From Saccharomycopsis crataegensis (Eukaryota > Ascomycota > Saccharomycetes > Ascoideales > Saccharomycopsidaceae): DNA of 64,000 nucleotides. Shown one piece after another: positions 42,831 to 52,813 of this stretch (position 1 is its first letter; each line of letters starts with the position of its first letter). The translations under genes were made by a program, and so were the position numbers. The notes below the pieces were generated by a model, which was not told where the DNA came from, searched no databases, and saw nothing but the letters and a program-made list of their open reading frames with translations. The stretch covers positions 434,001-498,000 of the forward strand of contig NW_027043830.1 of assembly GCF_037102585.1 (NCBI RefSeq), read 5' to 3'.

Positions 42831-43840
42831 CTTTATCACACCATACGCCAAAGATACTAATTCCTTCAACTCCAGAAAGTTATCAATAGCACCATTGAGA
42901 AAACTTTCGAGGAGACACGAAATAATAGGTCAACACATCCAGGTGTCTTGTGACGCGTTTGGCATTGAGAACATTCCTAGTGAAGCCTCATAAAAATTGA
43001 CGTAAATAATGTTGATACTTCTATCATTGTCAAACACTAAAAATAATTACCACTGGCGAGATAAGAAATTAAATACTTCGAGTTTTATTAAAGAGCTGTT
43101 GAAGTAACTGAGCTGAATAAAAGACATAGCATACTAATTATTAACATGCCTCTTGCATTTTTTGGAATTCAGATGGAAAATCTGTTACGCGTCTAAAGTT
43201 TATTAATTCATACCACACTAGTTAAGCTATATCGCCCGTTTCATAGTTTCTATCATAGGACTGTTCTGGTTGTCGCTACTCTTATTGTGCTTGATGAAAA
43301 GCGTCATTGGAAATGAAATCCTTGCTACAACTTGAGATAGTGTTTGGGTCCGCTCAGCTTTTGTATCCTAGGTTGATTTCCTTTCACTTGAAAAAATATA
43401 TAATATCCACATTTTATAATGGGTTTCTGGGGCATATGAACTTTTAAGCGATGGTTCCTTGCTTACAAAGCACCCGATATCCAAAAATGGTTAACAAAAG
43501 AGTAGCGTATGATAGAAGAAAAAGGTAATCTCGGAAGGATTTTTTCTTTCTTTTTCTTTTTCTTTGCTTTTAGGAGTGAATCTGCTTGGTTATTGGTAGT
43601 AAATGTTTTATTATTTTGGAATATTCTTTGGTGATGATAAAGAGTTGTTTCTTGTCATCTTGGAAAGAATTCTTCATTCACTTGAGCGCATTGTCCTATT
43701 TCATCCTAAATAATTTATCAGGAGTAGAAAGCACTACCTTTGTATTGTAATTGGTAATAAATATTTATTAATACTGGTGCTTTACTACAAATGTATGAAT
43801 ATTCTATATATAACTGATTGTACCAATCATTGTAAGAGTA

Positions 43841-43854
43841 TACCACTAGTGGTA
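43841..43854. repeat. 14-bp palindrome
   Basis: TACCACTAGTGGTA is its own reverse complement. It lies in the long ORF-free region and might be a binding site for a dimeric factor. Confidence 0.9.
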
Positions 43855-43958
43855 CTTATCAGTTGCCCTTATACACATATAAACAAGTAAATACCACTTC
43901 AATGGCATACTGATGCTATCTCACCCCCGTAATAAAAGTTATTACTATATTAGGATAT

Positions 43959-44220
43959 TGTTAGGCTGTTAAATATCACACAGCACAATAATCTAGATAA
44001 AAAAATATTTTCATCACTATTTTTAGTGATGACACCAAACACATAGTAATAAAGTGTAGTCACGTGTAGGCACACTATTGGAAAAGTCAAAAATTTCTCC
44101 AAAGTCCTCTCAAAAAGCCAGAGTTTTCCCAAAATTTGTACATATTTTTCATGCGACCAGCAGCAAGTACCTGCTTGGCCGCATCCCGCGGAGCGAAGCG
44201 ACGGGTTACACTGTGAAACA
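43959..44220 (-). mobile_element. Possible solo-LTR-like segment (weak)
   Basis: On the minus strand this 262-bp segment starts TGTTTCACAG and ends CCTAACA, giving a TGTT...AACA terminal inverted repeat like yeast LTRs. It has an internal hairpin (44011-44032) and a GC-rich island unlike its surroundings. There is no target-site duplication that I can see and no second copy in the window, so this is only a suggestion. Confidence 0.18.
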
Positions 44221-45200
44221 CAAACAAACACACCTATTAATAATTAACTACTAAATCAAGATATTTGCAACCATTTGTAGAATTCCGCATCAAGCGTCAA
44301 CAGTGAGTATGTGGTCTTGTGGTCTTGGTTGGGTTGCGTGTCTGTGGTGTGCATGCGTTATCACCACACAGCACAACCTGTGTAACCTTTTACTCAGAGG
44401 AAACATGTATGCTATAATTAGCTCACTTAAAAGAATTGACTGCGACCCAAGCTACGGATAGATATTCATACTTCATTTTAAACAGAAAAAAAAATTCCCT
44501 ATATTATTAAGTCAATACTTATCACTCGATTCAATCTAGGGAGAAAGACCTCAGTGGTGTTTTTCACCGAGAGAACTTCTTAACCAATCCCTTTATCAAA
44601 TATTGACTTGCTCCTTGAAGATGAAAATTTTACAGAAGCCATTCACCTTTTATTATTCTTCTAGAATTTGGGTTTTTATAATTTTTGGGTTTGAAATTCT
44701 GTTTCATAGTTGTGAAAGGCATGCCTCTGTGAAGTTTTCTGTAGGCCAGCAAACAAAAGCTTCTTGAATAATTGAAAAAACCAATCTTATCGGAGTAAAT
44801 AGTGAGTGTTTGATTATAAAAGAGGCTATCACATTGACATTTATTTAAATTTCAGAGTGTGTCTGGTCTATACAGGGGTATTTGAATGTTTTCTCGTTTT
44901 GACTTCAAAATTTATATTTTAGATAGTTTTGAGAATAGTACACAGAACGCTAGAACCTCAAATGGAACACATCACATCACATCGAAATAAAAAAAATAAA
45001 ATCAAGGAATGATACTCGGAGTTCCTAATGTGTAATACCTTGGAAAATTAAGAGGGTATGGTGATTTTGAAATATTTAAATGTTATAATATATCACCAGT
45101 TCACAATTTAAAAAGAGTACGCATGTCATCAATAAATTCCAAGGACGCCTATTTTCCTGTCATGAATTTCAATAATTGATATACGAAGCCAGTAGTGTTT

Positions 45201-46204
45201 TTTTGTTTTTTCAATAATTAAGAGAAAGACATAGATGATGAAATACTTATCTTGGATTTATCATATATTTTTTTCTTTGTTTCCCCCTATTCTCTCTTCA
45301 TGTAAGTTTTTTTCGTTCATTCTTTTGAGAAATATGAGCAGTCTCTTGCTAAAATAAATTACATCACTCTCTGACAACTTGTGACAGATAAGGATATTTT
45401 TATAGAATCTAATCTTTGGGAATGGGCTTTTTTTTTTTTCATGATAAGCATTGTGTGGCATACCCAACGGTGCGCCCAATTGAAAAGGCCCACCATGCAG
45501 ATTGTCAAGAATGTGCAGTAGTTTTTTCTCCCCCATCATCATCGCATCACGGGAAATTTGGAAGCATATCAGTGGAAGAGGCACCAGTGAGTATCCAATT
45601 TCATCATTATTGCCATACAGGGGGGAATAGAAGAGCTAAAAAGAAATAATTGCACGTTATACACAGTTATCTGATTGATTGCTAATAACTAGCGATTCCA
45701 TACTTCCGATCAGTGAAGAAGAGATTCTTTCAAGCCATTCATCGTTCATTTTTTTTTTTCAATTATCTCTTCGATAGTATTCTATATAGAAAGCCAAACT
45801 ACTTATATATTTGATAGGGAAACTGGTTTTTACAAAATAGCTTTCTTTTCCTGAGTCACCAAAGACGATAAGGCCAGTCGCTCATACATTATCAAGTTAT
45901 CCATGATCAATTATTGCCGTGTAAAATCCATACCACGCATGCAGTAGTACACTAAAAAAAGATGAAGAAAGAAAAAAGTATCCACCACAATAAATCTATT
46001 TTAGAGAAATTCTTTTGCGGATATCATTTCAAAACTATAAAAGTAGGCTTCCCAGCAACATTCTAAATTCATTTCTTATTGTTTTTATTATAATATAAAT
46101 CAAACTTTTCTCACATTCCATCACTCATTAATAAACCTCCTACTCTACTTATTTTTTTTTTCAGTCATCAAAAACACATATCCTGGAAGCCCTCACCAGA
46201 AATA
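45201..46204 (+). promoter_or_regulatory. OPT promoter with GATA and Gcn4-type sites
   Basis: The kilobase upstream of the transporter has three GATA-factor sites (CTTATC 45246-45251, GATAAG 45387-45392 and GATAAG 45867-45872), a Gcn4 consensus TGAGTCA (45852-45858) and TATAAAA (46036-46042), 169 bp before the ATG. The set fits nitrogen- and amino-acid-responsive expression of a peptide transporter; binding is inferred. Confidence 0.55.
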
Positions 46205-48805
46205 ATGTCAGGAGCAAGCATTGATGAAAAGAAATTCAATGAGAAGGGTGATAATTTGGTCACCCTAAATTCGGGTTCAACCACCCACTCACTTGGCGAA
46301 GATGATTACGTATTTGGTCAACTTGATGAAGGTTACAGACAAAAATTATATGAGAAGTTGGGCCACGGAAATTTGGACAGTGGTGAAAGAATCCCAGATA
46401 TTGAGTATCTTTTTGAAAAAACAGATGAAATGCCAATTTCTCGTGCATTAGAAATTTTGAAGGAATCTCTTGTCTACCATGAAGGTGATCCAAATTTCCC
46501 AATTGAAGACTTTCAGCTTATTGGAGAATTGGCTCAAGGTTTGGAGAACAACACCAACATGTCTCCTGAAGATTGGGCATTTCAAACTAAAATGCTTGCT
46601 ACTTTGAACGAATTTCACTCCCCATACCCTGAAGTTAGAGCAATTTCTTCACCACTTGATGATCCTACTTTGCCTGTTGAAACCATAAGAGCCTATTTCT
46701 TGGGGTTCTTCTGGACAATCATTGGTACAGCCATTAATGAATTCTTTACTCATAGACAACCAGCCATCACCATTACTTCCTCAGTCTGTCAAATGTTATT
46801 GTACCCATGCGGTAAATTTTTGGAAAAAGTTTTACCAGATTGGGGATTCACCTTATTTGGCACCAGGCACTCTTTGAACCCTTGCCCATGGAGTTATAAA
46901 GAGCAGATGTTTGCTACTATTATTTTTAACGTGGCTATCGGCGGTGTCTATGTTTCTTCAAATATTTATGTTCAAAAATTGGATATATTTTATGGCAGTA
47001 AATGGGTTAACATCGGGTACGAAATTTTGCTTACTATCAGTACCCAGACTTTAGGGATTGGTTTTGCTGGAATTTTGAGGAAGGTAGCCATTTATCCAGT
47101 CAAATCTGTTTGGCCAACTTTGTTACCGACATTGGCTCTTAATCAGGCTTTATTGAAACCTGAACACAAAGAAACAATCCATGGATGGTCAATGTCCCGT
47201 TATAAGTTCTTCTTCATCTTTTGTGCCGGTTCATTCTCTTGGTTCTGGCTTCCAGATTATCTCTTCACCGCTTTGTCAACTTTCAACTGGACCACCTGGA
47301 TTGCTCCACAAAACTTCAACTTGGCTGCCATCACCGGTTCTGTTACAGGTCTTGGCTTGAATCCTTGGAGTACATTCGATTGGAATGTCCTCAGTTTCAA
47401 TGCTCCATTGGCAACACCATTCTACACTCAGGTGAACTTTATTAGTGGTTCTATCATTTGTTTTTTCTGCATTGTTGGTGTGTATTATTCCAATTACAAA
47501 TGGACCGGTTACTTGCCAATCAACTCCAATAGCGTTTTTTCAAATACTGGTACACCATATAATGTTCAAAAAGTCATCACTAATGGTAAACTTGATGTCG
47601 AAAAGTATAAAAAGTATGGTCCACCATATTATTCTGCTGCCAATTTAGTTCTTTATGGTGCTTATTTCGCTATGTATCCATTCACCATCATCTATACCTG
47701 TTACACTGATTGGATGGCCATCAGTGCATCTTTGAAATCTTTAGGTGGTATGTTCACTTCTTTCGGCAAATCCAATTTCGAAAATTTCAAGGACCCACAC
47801 TCTCGTATGATGGCAAAATACAAGGAAACTCCAGATTGGTGGTTCATGGTGATCATTGCTGTATCTTTGGTATTTGCCATCTTGTGTGTGAAACTATACC
47901 CAGCAAACACTCCAGTGTGGGGGATTTTCTTTACCATCGGTATCAATGTGTTTTTCTTGATTCCAATTACCATCATCTATTCAGTTACTGGGTTCACTTT
48001 TGGTCTTAATGTGCTTGTTGAATTGATCATTGGTTACGCTATTCCAGGTAATGGTGATGCTCTTATGACTTTGAAGGCTTTTGGTTACAACATTGGTGGT
48101 CAAGCAGAAAACTTCATTACCGATCAGAAAATTGCTCACTATTCTAAAATTCCACCAAGAGCCATCTTTAGAGGTCAAATGATTGCTATTGGTTTACAAA
48201 TTCTCACTTCCTTGCTCGTCATCAGCTGGGAAACCGCGAATATTGCTGGTATTTGTACTCCTGATCAACCGGATAAATTCACTTGTCCTCTGGAACGTAC
48301 TTATTATTCCAGTTCAGTTTTATGGGGGGTTATTGGTCCTCAAAGAGTTTTTGGACCATTGTATCCAATCTTGAAATGGTGTTTCCTTATTGGCGCTGTC
48401 CTTGCGGTGGCGTGTATCCTTCTCAAAAAATACTTCAAGAAACAAACACAATACTTCTTCCCAACCACAGTTATCGGTGGCTTCTTGATTTACGCTCCTT
48501 ATAACCTTAGTTACTATCTTCCAGGGGTTGTTCTTGGTTTCATCTTCAACTACTGGATCAAGACCAGAAAGAGTGCCTGGTGGGAGAAGTATAACTATAT
48601 TTTGTCTTCTGCACTCGATACTGGGGTGGCGTTTTCTGCAATCATTATCTTCTTTGCGGTTCAATTGAAGGAGGTTGATGTTAATTGGTGGGGGAACATC
48701 GTCTCTAGCGCTGGAATTGATGGTGGTAACGGTCAACAATCCTTGTTAAGCCCAACTTCTGCTCCAGATGGCTATTTCGGTTTGCGTTATGGTACCTTTG
48801 AATGA
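46205..48805 (+). CDS. OPT: Oligopeptide transporter, OPT family
   Basis: An 866-residue plasma-membrane proton-coupled peptide transporter. The soluble N-terminus (about 160 residues) ends in the family motif SPYPEVRA. About a dozen or more hydrophobic helices follow, and the second hallmark motif KIPPR is present in HYSKIPPRAIFRGQM. Other typical segments include NPCPWSYKEQ and GLGLNPWSTFDWN. The C-terminus (GYFGLRYGTFE) is typical of yeast OPTs. A CTG codon near 48290 (TCP-CTG-ER) lies in a variable loop, so it does not test the code. Yeasts often have several OPT genes, so the exact orthologue number cannot be set. The promoter carries nitrogen-control motifs. Confidence 0.94.
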   Translation: MSGASIDEKKFNEKGDNLVTLNSGSTTHSLGEDDYVFGQLDEGYRQKLYEKLGHGNLDSGERIPDIEYLFEKTDEMPISRALEILKESLVYHEGDPNFPIEDFQLIGELAQGLENNTNMSPEDWAFQTKMLATLNEFHSPYPEVRAISSPLDDPTLPVETIRAYFLGFFWTIIGTAINEFFTHRQPAITITSSVCQMLLYPCGKFLEKVLPDWGFTLFGTRHSLNPCPWSYKEQMFATIIFNVAIGGVYVSSNIYVQKLDIFYGSKWVNIGYEILLTISTQTLGIGFAGILRKVAIYPVKSVWPTLLPTLALNQALLKPEHKETIHGWSMSRYKFFFIFCAGSFSWFWLPDYLFTALSTFNWTTWIAPQNFNLAAITGSVTGLGLNPWSTFDWNVLSFNAPLATPFYTQVNFISGSIICFFCIVGVYYSNYKWTGYLPINSNSVFSNTGTPYNVQKVITNGKLDVEKYKKYGPPYYSAANLVLYGAYFAMYPFTIIYTCYTDWMAISASLKSLGGMFTSFGKSNFENFKDPHSRMMAKYKETPDWWFMVIIAVSLVFAILCVKLYPANTPVWGIFFTIGINVFFLIPITIIYSVTGFTFGLNVLVELIIGYAIPGNGDALMTLKAFGYNIGGQAENFITDQKIAHYSKIPPRAIFRGQMIAIGLQILTSLLVISWETANIAGICTPDQPDKFTCPLERTYYSSSVLWGVIGPQRVFGPLYPILKWCFLIGAVLAVACILLKKYFKKQTQYFFPTTVIGGFLIYAPYNLSYYLPGVVLGFIFNYWIKTRKSAWWEKYNYILSSALDTGVAFSAIIIFFAVQLKEVDVNWWGNIVSSAGIDGGNGQQSLLSPTSAPDGYFGLRYGTFE

Positions 48806-48961
48806 TTTTCCAAGGCCTTAACATCTTATTGCTTCAGTTCTTTTTCAATAGCTAATTTTCTCTTTGCTTGTGATATTTATTAAGGGTAACTGCAAGAGAA
48901 CCTAGTTATGACACTTTTTTGTGTGAGTCTTATCTTCACTTATTTGAAGGTTAGCGGTTAC

Positions 48962-49015
<54 letters not shown>

Positions 49016-49749
49016 TTCATTTCTTTTGGGAAGTTTTGCATCTTGTTTTGTTTTTGTTTCTCATTGCGTTCATTACTGGTATTGGGCTTATATATATCAC
49101 TCTTTTTGATTTTACTTCGTGCAAGTCTATTTTATTTAAGTTGTTTTTTAATATTAATTTTCATTGTTTTCTTTATTCATAATACCAATCATGTAACACA
49201 ATCAACCAGCTTATCGTTAGTGATGCCTTTTCAATAGAGTGGTCTATCAAATGTTTCCAAAAATGCAATGGTTGATTTAGAGCGTACATATTATTAGGAA
49301 TTTATAGGAATAACTAAGAAAAGCACAATAGTAGGGAAGGATATCAAAGGCCAGGAGAGTAGCAATGGCAAAAGTAAAAAAAAACAAAACAGAACATAAA
49401 TCAAAATGTGGTATTAGAATATTATAGGTATTAATGAAAGGTGGGCAAAAAAAAAAAAAAAAGAAAGATAAATAATGGAGAATCAGAAAATAAGTGAGGA
49501 GAGAAATGAATTAAACAGATGGTCAATGATGAACAACATCTTTCAAGACCGAACACATGAAGATAATAAAAACAGAACAGAAAAAGATAAATCGAGGGGG
49601 AAATGTAAATGGGAATATCAGAAAAGTAGTAGATAAAAATCAGATAAAGAATGAAATGGTAATGTTTATGATAAATAATAGGATGAAGTTGATTTTATTA
49701 AAATTGATGATATGGTTGAGGTTAAGGGAGAGGGAAATCTCTTAGTCGA
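48806..49749. other. Convergent intergenic region OPT/DGK1
   Basis: 944 bp of low-complexity, AT-rich DNA. It holds a TTA microsatellite (48961-49013), T-rich DNA up to about 49170, then A/G-rich DNA with an A run near 49448. Open frames here are compositional artefacts. Confidence 0.65.
48961..49013. repeat. TTA trinucleotide microsatellite
   Basis: About 17 perfect TTA/ATT units in a non-coding 3' region, a likely length-variable marker. Confidence 0.97.
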
Positions 49750-50787
49750 CTAGTGGATTTCAACTGCTTTGACGAGAGAATATAAGAAAATACCAGACAA
49801 TGTTGGAATGGTGAAATTGTCATCCCAGTTTAATATGTCAATACCTTCACTCAAGGCAGCAATAAACCCACAAGCCATTGAGTATACTGGTAAAGATAAA
49901 CGGCTAGTATTTTGTGACCACAAGATGTCTTCAGTATATTTGTAAGTTGGAACAAAGTAGCCATAGAAGACTAAACAAGAAATGATACCAGTGACAAAAG
50001 CGGCAATAGAACCAGCTAAACTCTTATGTTTAGCGATTTTTGGGGTCAAATGACCATAAGCTCTACCAAAGGTAGAAGCAGCAGTATCAGACCAACTCAA
50101 TAATAAGACTGCCATCACACCAATATCCTTTGGGAACGGTTGGAAAGCAATAGTTAATCCAAGAAGGTACCAAATAACCCCATTGTACGAGTCGATTTCT
50201 TTTTCTCTCATCAAGAAACCAACAGCTTGACAATAAGCTTTGTTGAAAGCAGGGATTTTAAATCTAACCAAATCAAGACTGAAGATAATTGCACAGGCAG
50301 TAGATAAATAAGGAATAAACATCTTGGTATCTAGCCCCTGAGTGTAAAAATATAAAGTGATAAACCCTATAGAAACGTGTAAAAACTTCCGAGGAATTTC
50401 GTGCTTATGGATAAAGTCACCAAACTTATTATGGGCTTTCAATTTCAAAGCTGGCTCTCCCTTCTTGTCGGGTATATTTCCAGTGAGATCATCTGGGAGC
50501 AATTTATTCTTGACGTCTTCTCCGTCTAATGAAACGGAAGAGGAAGAAGAACAAATACCATTTCTATTCTTCTTTACCTCATCAAACACTACTGTATCAT
50601 CGTCTTCGAAATCCTCATCGTCATCGTCCGACGCGCCAAATTCTGAGTCGTCTTCGGGATGGTAATCCAGGTCATCTTCAGAGTTGTAGGTAGTGTTTGT
50701 AATATCGTATTCCTTGTTTGGTTTCGACAAACGTTTTGATCTTGGAGTAGCAGGGCTGTCATGCTTGCCCTTGATTTGCGATACCAT
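49750..50787 (-). CDS. DGK1: CTP-dependent diacylglycerol kinase
   Basis: A 345-residue ER/nuclear-membrane enzyme that phosphorylates diacylglycerol with CTP to give phosphatidate, opposing the Pah1 phosphatase in lipid balance. The N-terminal 110 residues are acidic and Ser-rich and probably cytosolic (DDSEFGASDDDDEDFEDDD). The membrane core has the family motifs: HEIPRKFLHVSIGFITLY at its start, LLSWSDTAASTFGRAYG (the CTP-transferase signature region), and HKSLAGSIAAFVTG. About six to seven hydrophobic segments are visible. S. cerevisiae Dgk1 is 290 residues; the extra length is N-terminal. Sec59 (dolichol kinase) is a distant relative but longer. Confidence 0.9.
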   Translation of the reverse strand: MVSQIKGKHDSPATPRSKRLSKPNKEYDITNTTYNSEDDLDYHPEDDSEFGASDDDDEDFEDDDTVVFDEVKKNRNGICSSSSSVSLDGEDVKNKLLPDDLTGNIPDKKGEPALKLKAHNKFGDFIHKHEIPRKFLHVSIGFITLYFYTQGLDTKMFIPYLSTACAIIFSLDLVRFKIPAFNKAYCQAVGFLMREKEIDSYNGVIWYLLGLTIAFQPFPKDIGVMAVLLLSWSDTAASTFGRAYGHLTPKIAKHKSLAGSIAAFVTGIISCLVFYGYFVPTYKYTEDILWSQNTSRLSLPVYSMACGFIAALSEGIDILNWDDNFTIPTLSGIFLYSLVKAVEIH

Positions 50788-51356
50788 TGCGGGTAGAGTG
50801 TCGATGCTTTAAATTAAGAGCGGCAAATTGACGGAAGATATTAGAAGAGCGAGAGATCACTGGAGATAGAATAACTCTGTGTATCTACTGTTATAATTGT
50901 CCTTAAATTTATTTGTATAAATAAAAAAAACAAACAAAAACAACACAACTTCGGCGAAAGGCAAAATCTTTGAGAACGTTTTTTTTTTTCTTCTTCTTTT
51001 TTTGAGCCCTGGAAGAGAAAAAAATAAACAAATCGCACGGTGATATTGTTCCAGGATAATCTACTATGGGAGACCACATGTGGCACTACTAAGGGTAACT
51101 GTCAGTTTATACAACAACAATAATAATGATAATAGTGAGGTAATACGCTAAATGGACAATTTAACTCACAACATTTATTGGCTATGGCAGTGAGATGACA
51201 ATCAATTTGATAGGCATGTGAAAAAAAAAAGTCCTTCTCATCCGAGTGGCCGATCGGATATCATCAATCACTACAAAAAAGACATTTATATATAAAAATC
51301 GGAGAAGATCATTCATTAGTAACTAATTAAACACACTAAATAACCTTGGAATGTAT
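50788..51356. other. DGK1 upstream and RPL20 3' region
   Basis: 569 bp holding the DGK1 promoter and the RPL20 3' flank. It has A and T runs (50930-50941, 50982-51001) and a small hairpin (ATCCGA/TCGGAT near 51240-51260). No gene is seen. Confidence 0.5.
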
Positions 51357-52361
51357 CTAGTAGAAAGTAGAAACAGGCTTGTAAGAGAAGACGTTCTTGG
51401 ACTTTTGGACTCTGTGTGGCAATGGGAAGGCAAGGTTCTTTGACAAGAATTGCTTGACGTATTGTCTCTTGACATCTTCGGTCTTTTCCAATTCAACAAC
51501 CTTCAAGATGTGGATAGATCTAAATCTGGCTCTGTGTCTGGCAGCCAAGTCAGAGTACAAACTTTCAACAGCGTGAGTTCTGGTAACATCTCTGTATTCC
51601 TTGTACATGTTGTGGGTACCAGATCTAGAGTCGTATCTGATCCAGATACCGAAGTTCTTGACACTGGTAGCGTTGTTTTCCTTGACAATCTTGACGGAAA
51701 CAATTTCACCAGAAGCCTTCTTGACCTTGTGCAATTTCTGCAAGAAGTACCAGTATCTAGACTTAGCAACAACAGTGTTTGGAGCAAAGATAGTCATACG
51801 GTACATCTTTGGTTCTGGGACGTTTTCGGTAGGCAAACGACGCCCGATAACTTCATATTCAGTAAGACGAGCCACTATAAAGAGGATAGTTAGTAAATTG
51901 TTTCACAATCATACCAAATAATATTTTGCAAATTCCTTTTCATAGATGCTCAAAGGTAAAATTAGACACTGATGATACTGAATGACGATTTCTCGATATA
52001 TTACGAATACTATGATATATGATTATCACTTGGAGGTTATTTGATATAATTATACCCATATTATTATTTCTATTGTGGATGAAAATTTTTGAAATTCCAG
52101 TAGTGATTCACTTCACTGTTGTATAATGTTGCTGAGCCACTTTAACATTCTATTATAGGCTACCATAGATGATTAAAACACTTTTAGAAATAGCCACTTC
52201 ATAATATAAATTCGATACTTTATCCTTTGTTCTGCTGGTCTATCAAATTTCTAAATACATTATGATTCCCAACTTCACTCATAAATTTTCCATCGTTGTT
52301 TAATTTTTGTTTGTCCATCTATGCCATATCATATCTTTTCACTTCGTATCCTTTACTTACT
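51357..52361 (-). CDS. RPL20: Ribosomal protein eL20 (L18a), intron splits the start codon
   Basis: Coding sequence: base 52361 joined to 51874-51357, 172 residues, the same length as S. cerevisiae Rpl20. The protein is a component of the large ribosomal subunit. The family sequence is intact throughout: [78 protein letters not shown] and the terminal STFY. The long frame begins with TG-GCT-CGT right after a 3' splice site, so only the A of the start codon can come from the first exon. Splicing to 52361 gives the leader CTACAAAA followed by ATGGCTCGT. The long intron resembles that of S. cerevisiae RPL20 genes as I remember them. Confidence 0.92.
51875..52360 (-). other. Intron of RPL20
   Basis: 486 nt on the minus strand: 5' splice site GTAAGT (52360-52355), perfect TACTAAC branch site (51895-51889), 3' end TTATAG. 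The 3' site and branch site are firm. The 5' site is the only good consensus in the interval preceded by an A, and GTAAGT rather than GTATGT is used. No snoRNA boxes were found inside. Confidence 0.85.
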
Positions 52362-52813
52362 TTTTGTAGTTTAGATTATGTCTTCCAATACCAACTTGAT
52401 GATGGTGCACCTTGACAAAATTTCAATTTTTTTTGTGCAAGTTGAAAATCGGGGCCAAACTGAGAATCTTTCACGCCAGGGCCGCAAACATGTAGCGAAA
52501 TTCAATCACGTGCATAAATACGCATGTCACAAATATACATTAGGGCAATAAATAAAGAGCATGTGATAACATATAGCCCTATAACTGAGCGGGTACCAAT
52601 AATAAGGATCATCCCATCTAATGATATATCTAAGTGTCTCTTTTGGGTCTGTGTCAAACTACATCAATCAAGAATAAGATTATAAATACATTTGGCCTGC
52701 CGACGGTTAAAAAAAGTGAAGAATAAAAAGGCATCTATATAAAAAATAATAGCTTAGTCAGTTTGTAAAAAATATAATATAATTCAAGTACTCCTTCTGG
52801 GTTAACTCCTGAT
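52362..52813 (-). promoter_or_regulatory. RPL20 promoter with Cbf1- and Tbf1-type sites
   Basis: Upstream of the RPL20 first exon lie CACGTG (52507-52512), TTAGGGC (52540-52546) and TAGCCCTA (52574-52581). CACGTG binds Cbf1, and the TTAGGG-type sites resemble the Tbf1 motif. That pair governs ribosomal protein genes in Candida albicans, in place of the Rap1 of S. cerevisiae. The LHS1 stop codon lies at the far end. Confidence 0.55.

Larger units (their letters stand above)
42721..45200. other. Long ORF-free region with several hairpins
   Basis: About 2.5 kb that neither flanking gene obviously needs, inside a gap of almost 4 kb. I could read no protein on either strand; the longest frame is 93 codons with no coding character. 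It holds a perfect 12-bp hairpin (42802-42830), a 14-bp palindrome (43841-43854), a 9-bp hairpin (44011-44032), a longer imperfect hairpin (44332-44378), a CACGTG (44061-44066) and a small GC-rich island (about 44178-44207). Candidates are a centromere, a degraded mobile element, or an unannotated long RNA; none is proven. Confidence 0.5.

Noticed and set aside
43950-44231. 93-codon minus-strand frame in the ORF-free gap
   Set aside because: No family resemblance, no good promoter context, and it crosses hairpins and a GC island; composition looks non-coding.
44380-44400. ACCTTTTACTC resembling U5 snRNA loop 1
   Set aside because: The first base of the loop differs and no flanking stem or Sm site is present.
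45416-45649. 77-codon frame upstream of OPT
   Set aside because: It lies among promoter motifs, starts in low-complexity sequence and resembles nothing known.
51240-51262. tRNA-like CGAGTGGCCGATCGG sequence
   Set aside because: It resembles part of an A box, but there is no B box or acceptor stem; it is only a 6-bp hairpin.
51900-51915. Alternative GTATGA donor for the RPL20 intron
   Set aside because: It is too close to the branch site and not consensus; GTAAGT at 52360-52355 gives a normal intron and a complete ATG.
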